Positions 6,802-8,835 of a stretch of DNA of 8,835 nucleotides are shown in pieces. The stretch comes from Verrucomicrobiota bacterium (lineage in GTDB: Bacteria; Verrucomicrobiota; Verrucomicrobiia; Chthoniobacterales; UBA10450). The position numbers were made by a program, and so were the translations under genes. The DNA lies in the NCBI GenBank assembly GCA_003217965.1, contig QHNB01000046.1, positions 1 through 8,835 of the forward strand. The letters are read 5' to 3'. The notes beneath the pieces were generated by a model. It ran no database searches. It was given only the letters and a program-made list of their open reading frames with translations, and was not told the DNA's origin. Position 1 is the first letter of the stretch, and every line of letters starts with the position of its first letter.

Positions 6802-7260
6802 TCAAGAGATCCCCATCGTCGCGAGAAGACGCGGATCAATTCGGCCGTCCGCCGGTAATCCGTGGATGCGTTCATAAACGCGGATGGCGTATCGGGTGCG
6901 ATCTCCGAGCACGCCATCAATGGGACCGCGATAAATGCCGGCCTTAGCCAGTCGCTGCTGGACTCGCACAATCAGAGCAGCATCGCGGCCGCCCCAGGCG
7001 CGACCCCGGTAAACATTGCTGGAATAGCCTCCATCCTGGTATCCACCGTACTGGTAGTCGGCTCCGTAATATCCACCATATGGATATCCGCCGTAAGGGT
7101 AAGGGCCGTATGGATCGTATCCCGGGTAGGGATAATATCCGCCAAAGTACCCCGGGTAGAAGCCACCATAGAACGGAAAACCGAACCCAATAGCGAAATT
7201 CCATCCCGTTCCCCGGTAAAACTCCTCAGCCGAGGCGTTGCTGCGCTTCGCCTGACAAAT
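6802..7260 (-). pseudogene. Decayed paralogue of the Gly/Tyr-rich peptidoglycan-binding protein, lacking start and signal peptide
   Basis: An open frame of 152 codons runs from just after an in-frame TAA (7263-7261) to a TGA at 6804-6802. It has no ATG, GTG or TTG near its beginning and no signal peptide; only a rare ATT stands at the first position. It reads ICQAKRSNASAEEF, then FAIGFGFPFYGGFYPGY and a Gly/Tyr/Pro-rich spacer, then a complete peptidoglycan-binding domain (VRVQQRLAKAGIYRGPIDG, LGDRTRYAIRVYER, HGLPADGRIDPRLLATMG). The last 57 residues match the downstream paralogue at 41 positions by my count. Compared with that paralogue, about 45 N-terminal residues are missing, including the signal peptide, and no other frame upstream supplies them. 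The rest is free of stops, so the loss is either recent or a sequencing or assembly error. The 67 nt before the divergent gene leave little room for a lost 5' end. Confidence 0.75.
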
Positions 7261-7327
7261 TTACACGATTTTTTCCTAATAAGTCACGCTCGAAATTTTC
7301 CCCCAGAATGCCTATTCTTGGCCGATT

Positions 7328-8626
7328 GTGAGATTCTCTAGCTTGGCCTTCCTCCGTCTGATCGGCGTCATGCTAATGATTGAAGGCGCCGGTAGCGTTT
7401 CGGGAGTGCCTTTCGAACGCACTGTAAGCAGCTCGCGCCAATTTATCGTGTTTGGTGGCGATGCGCGTCTGCGTGGTACCATCGCTGATCTCGCTGAGCG
7501 CTCGAAATCGGATGTGCTCTCCCTCTTGCAAACGGGTGACAACTGGTTAGTTCCGATTTTGTTAAATATTGAACAACCGCAGGCGAATCTGCCGGAAATT
7601 CCTCCGGCAGCGCTAAACTTCAGTCAAACCGGCTCCGGGCTAAAAATCCAATTAGATCTTTTGTTCACGCCTGAGATCGACCCAGCGATGGTGGAGCGTG
7701 AGCTAGTACGCGCGATTTTGCTCGAGATCGCATACCGCGGATCACCTTTGTTGCCAGCAGGTGTTTCCTATGTTCCGCCGCCCGACTGGCTCATCAATGG
7801 GATTCTTACTTTGCACGACGAATCACCGGCGGCACTTGCCGCCCTTGAGAGCCTCGTCGCTCATCCGATACCATTGAAGGATTTTCTTGCCCAGCGACCG
7901 GAGCTCCTCGATTCACAATCGGGAAGCCTTTATCGAGCATACGCGCGCTCTCTGCTAAATATTCTCACGCAACACGCCGGGGGTCGGGCACAGTTGCAGC
8001 ATTACATCACCGATCTGCCGCGCGCGTCGTCCGATCCGCTAGCCGACCTACAGGCCCATTTCCCATGGCTTGGAAACGAGGAGAAAGAGACCGAGCAAAT
8101 TTGGAACACGCTAGTCACGCGTCTCGGGAACGAACAAAGTTCTCTGCTGACTACATTCTCCAACACTTCGCAACAATTGGATGAATTCCTCCAGGCCAAG
8201 GTGGCGAAGGACCGCGCCGGTAAAAATGCTTTGACACTCGATGCGGCCCTCCGCGTGGGACATCCGCAGGTCGATGTCCCTGCGGCGCGTGAAGTGGCCC
8301 AGCGTTTGATGTTCCTCGCCGCCCGCGCCCACCCCCTACTGCGTCCAATCGTCCTCGATTATCAGTTGATGGCGCAATCTTTGGCGAAAAAAAAGTGGCA
8401 TGGTCTATCCAGGCGAGCAGCCGCGACCGTGCAGCTGCGGGAGCGCGTGTCTTTCCGGATGCGGGAAGCCGACGACTTCATGAATTGGTTCGAAGCAACG
8501 CAAGCGAGCACGTCGAGCGGCGATTTTCGAGACTACCTCCGGGCGGCGCGAACGACTGAGGACGTTGCTCGACGCCATGATGCGATCTCGGTTTATCTCG
8601 ACGCCGTGGAACTGCAGTTCCAATAG
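7328..8626 (+). CDS. Secreted protein resembling a peptidase_MA-type gluzincin without the zinc-binding histidines
   Basis: This 432-aa protein starts at a GTG that begins a plausible signal peptide (MRFSSLAFLRLIGVMLMIEG, cleavage in the AGSVSG area). No Shine-Dalgarno sequence is seen. Residues 36-75 (SRQFIVFGGD, then RGTIADLAERSKSDVLSLL and NWLVPI) resemble the N-terminal part of peptidase_MA-like proteins that track an extended His-Glu motif. Where HELTHAL-type HExxH would be expected stands RELVRAILLE (124-133): Glu125 is kept but both histidines are Arg. About 20 residues later PPPDWLING (150-158) matches the usual P-x-WL-x-EG with Asn in place of Glu. The C-terminal ~250 residues are helical, without a family I know. 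I infer an exported, catalytically inactive relative of metalloproteases; this is a pattern match from memory, so the family call is tentative though the gene is real. It diverges from the broken peptidoglycan-binding gene and is followed by a hairpin. Confidence 0.85.
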   Translation: MRFSSLAFLRLIGVMLMIEGAGSVSGVPFERTVSSSRQFIVFGGDARLRGTIADLAERSKSDVLSLLQTGDNWLVPILLNIEQPQANLPEIPPAALNFSQTGSGLKIQLDLLFTPEIDPAMVERELVRAILLEIAYRGSPLLPAGVSYVPPPDWLINGILTLHDESPAALAALESLVAHPIPLKDFLAQRPELLDSQSGSLYRAYARSLLNILTQHAGGRAQLQHYITDLPRASSDPLADLQAHFPWLGNEEKETEQIWNTLVTRLGNEQSSLLTTFSNTSQQLDEFLQAKVAKDRAGKNALTLDAALRVGHPQVDVPAAREVAQRLMFLAARAHPLLRPIVLDYQLMAQSLAKKKWHGLSRRAAATVQLRERVSFRMREADDFMNWFEATQASTSSGDFRDYLRAARTTEDVARRHDAISVYLDAVELQFQ

Positions 8627-8646
8627 ATCCGCTGATTTTAGCGGAT
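8627..8646 (+). terminator. Hairpin directly after the stop codon, possible weak terminator
   Basis: ATCCGCT and AGCGGAT form a perfect 7-bp stem around the 6-nt loop GATTTT, starting at the base after the TAG stop. A second small inverted repeat (GCCC and GGGC) follows within about 20 nt. There is no T-run after either, so an intrinsic terminator of the standard kind is not supported. It may instead stabilise the 3' end of the transcript. Confidence 0.45.
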
Positions 8647-8728
8647 ACAGCCCGCAATTTCAGGGCGCGATTTGCTCAGCGGAAACTTGCCCGTTATCGT
8701 GCCCCTGCGTTCAAGAGCGCATTTAGCA

Positions 8729-8835
8729 ATGCAGAAAATTGGCTTCACTGAAGCACTCGATTCCATCGTGGCAGCTGATCCCCGTTATCAGCGCGACGCC
8801 TACATTTTCCTGCGCGATGCACTCGATTATACGAC
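8729..8835 (+). CDS. Minf_1886-family conserved protein, 5' end only
   Basis: Only the first 35 codons lie in the window: MQKIGFTEALDSIVAAD, then PRYQRDAYIFLRDALDYT. The pattern F-x-EAL-x-x-I, D-x-RY-x-x-x-AY-x-F-x-x-x-ALDYT matches my memory of the start of the Minf_1886 family (TIGR04138), small conserved proteins of unknown function found in Verrucomicrobia and Planctomycetes and usually around 140 residues long. The ATG at 8729 is placed at the expected beginning of the homology; no clear ribosome site precedes it. It follows the gluzincin-like gene on the same strand after 102 nt that include a hairpin, so it may have its own promoter. This is the best lineage marker in the window. Confidence 0.8.
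   Translation, partial: MQKIGFTEALDSIVAADPRYQRDAYIFLRDALDYT

Noticed and set aside
7308..7331. A 7-codon ORF (MPILGRL) whose TGA overlaps the GTG start of the gluzincin-like gene
   Set aside because: No ribosome site and no regulatory codon run; an ORF this short is expected by chance.

Overview
The window looks like ordinary chromosomal DNA of a Verrucomicrobia-like bacterium of moderate GC. The clearest lineage marker is the gene cut by the right edge, whose first 35 codons match my memory of the Minf_1886 family, known from Verrucomicrobia and Planctomycetes. Shine-Dalgarno sequences are mostly weak or absent. Placement below the phylum (for example Spartobacteria) would be a guess. I see no CRISPR array, tRNA, rRNA, insertion sequence or phage gene.

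Left half, minus strand. In transcription order there is a YkuD-type L,D-transpeptidase lipoprotein (4760 to 4152), the transcription-repair coupling factor Mfd (start 4028 or 4061, open to 882), and a SurA-like periplasmic peptidyl-prolyl isomerase (979 to beyond position 1). The end of mfd is abnormal. Its frame leaves recognisable Mfd sequence near 1017 and runs 98 nt into the SurA-like gene. Another frame holds a short tail (HSEILRLLEKLP-stop) whose TGA overlaps the SurA-like ATG as ATGA. I read this as a frame-changing deletion that removed most of the end of the C-terminal TRCF domain.

Middle, plus strand. From a divergent spacer (4761-4895) start an FmdB-family zinc-ribbon protein and, overlapping it by ATGA, a second zinc-ribbon protein with one membrane segment and an extracytoplasmic domain of unknown function. 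The two are probably translationally coupled.

Right half. Two tandem minus-strand paralogues encode a Gly/Tyr-rich spacer followed by a peptidoglycan-binding domain. The copy at 6030-6560 is intact, with a signal peptide and a possible Shine-Dalgarno-masking hairpin. The copy at 6802-7260 has lost its start codon and signal peptide. Next, on the plus strand, is a secreted protein that resembles a peptidase_MA-type gluzincin but lacks the zinc-binding histidines, a compact hairpin just after its stop, and the 5' end of the Minf_1886-family gene.

Taken together, the L,D-transpeptidase, the SurA-like chaperone and the peptidoglycan-binding proteins give the window a cell-envelope flavour, with the housekeeping gene mfd embedded. 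I did not find a convincing new multi-gene system. The best leads are the altered mfd 3' end, the decayed paralogue and the apparent pseudo-protease. No gap between genes exceeds 300 nt; the longest, 6561-6801, holds only the hairpin listed and a GC-rich inverted repeat.
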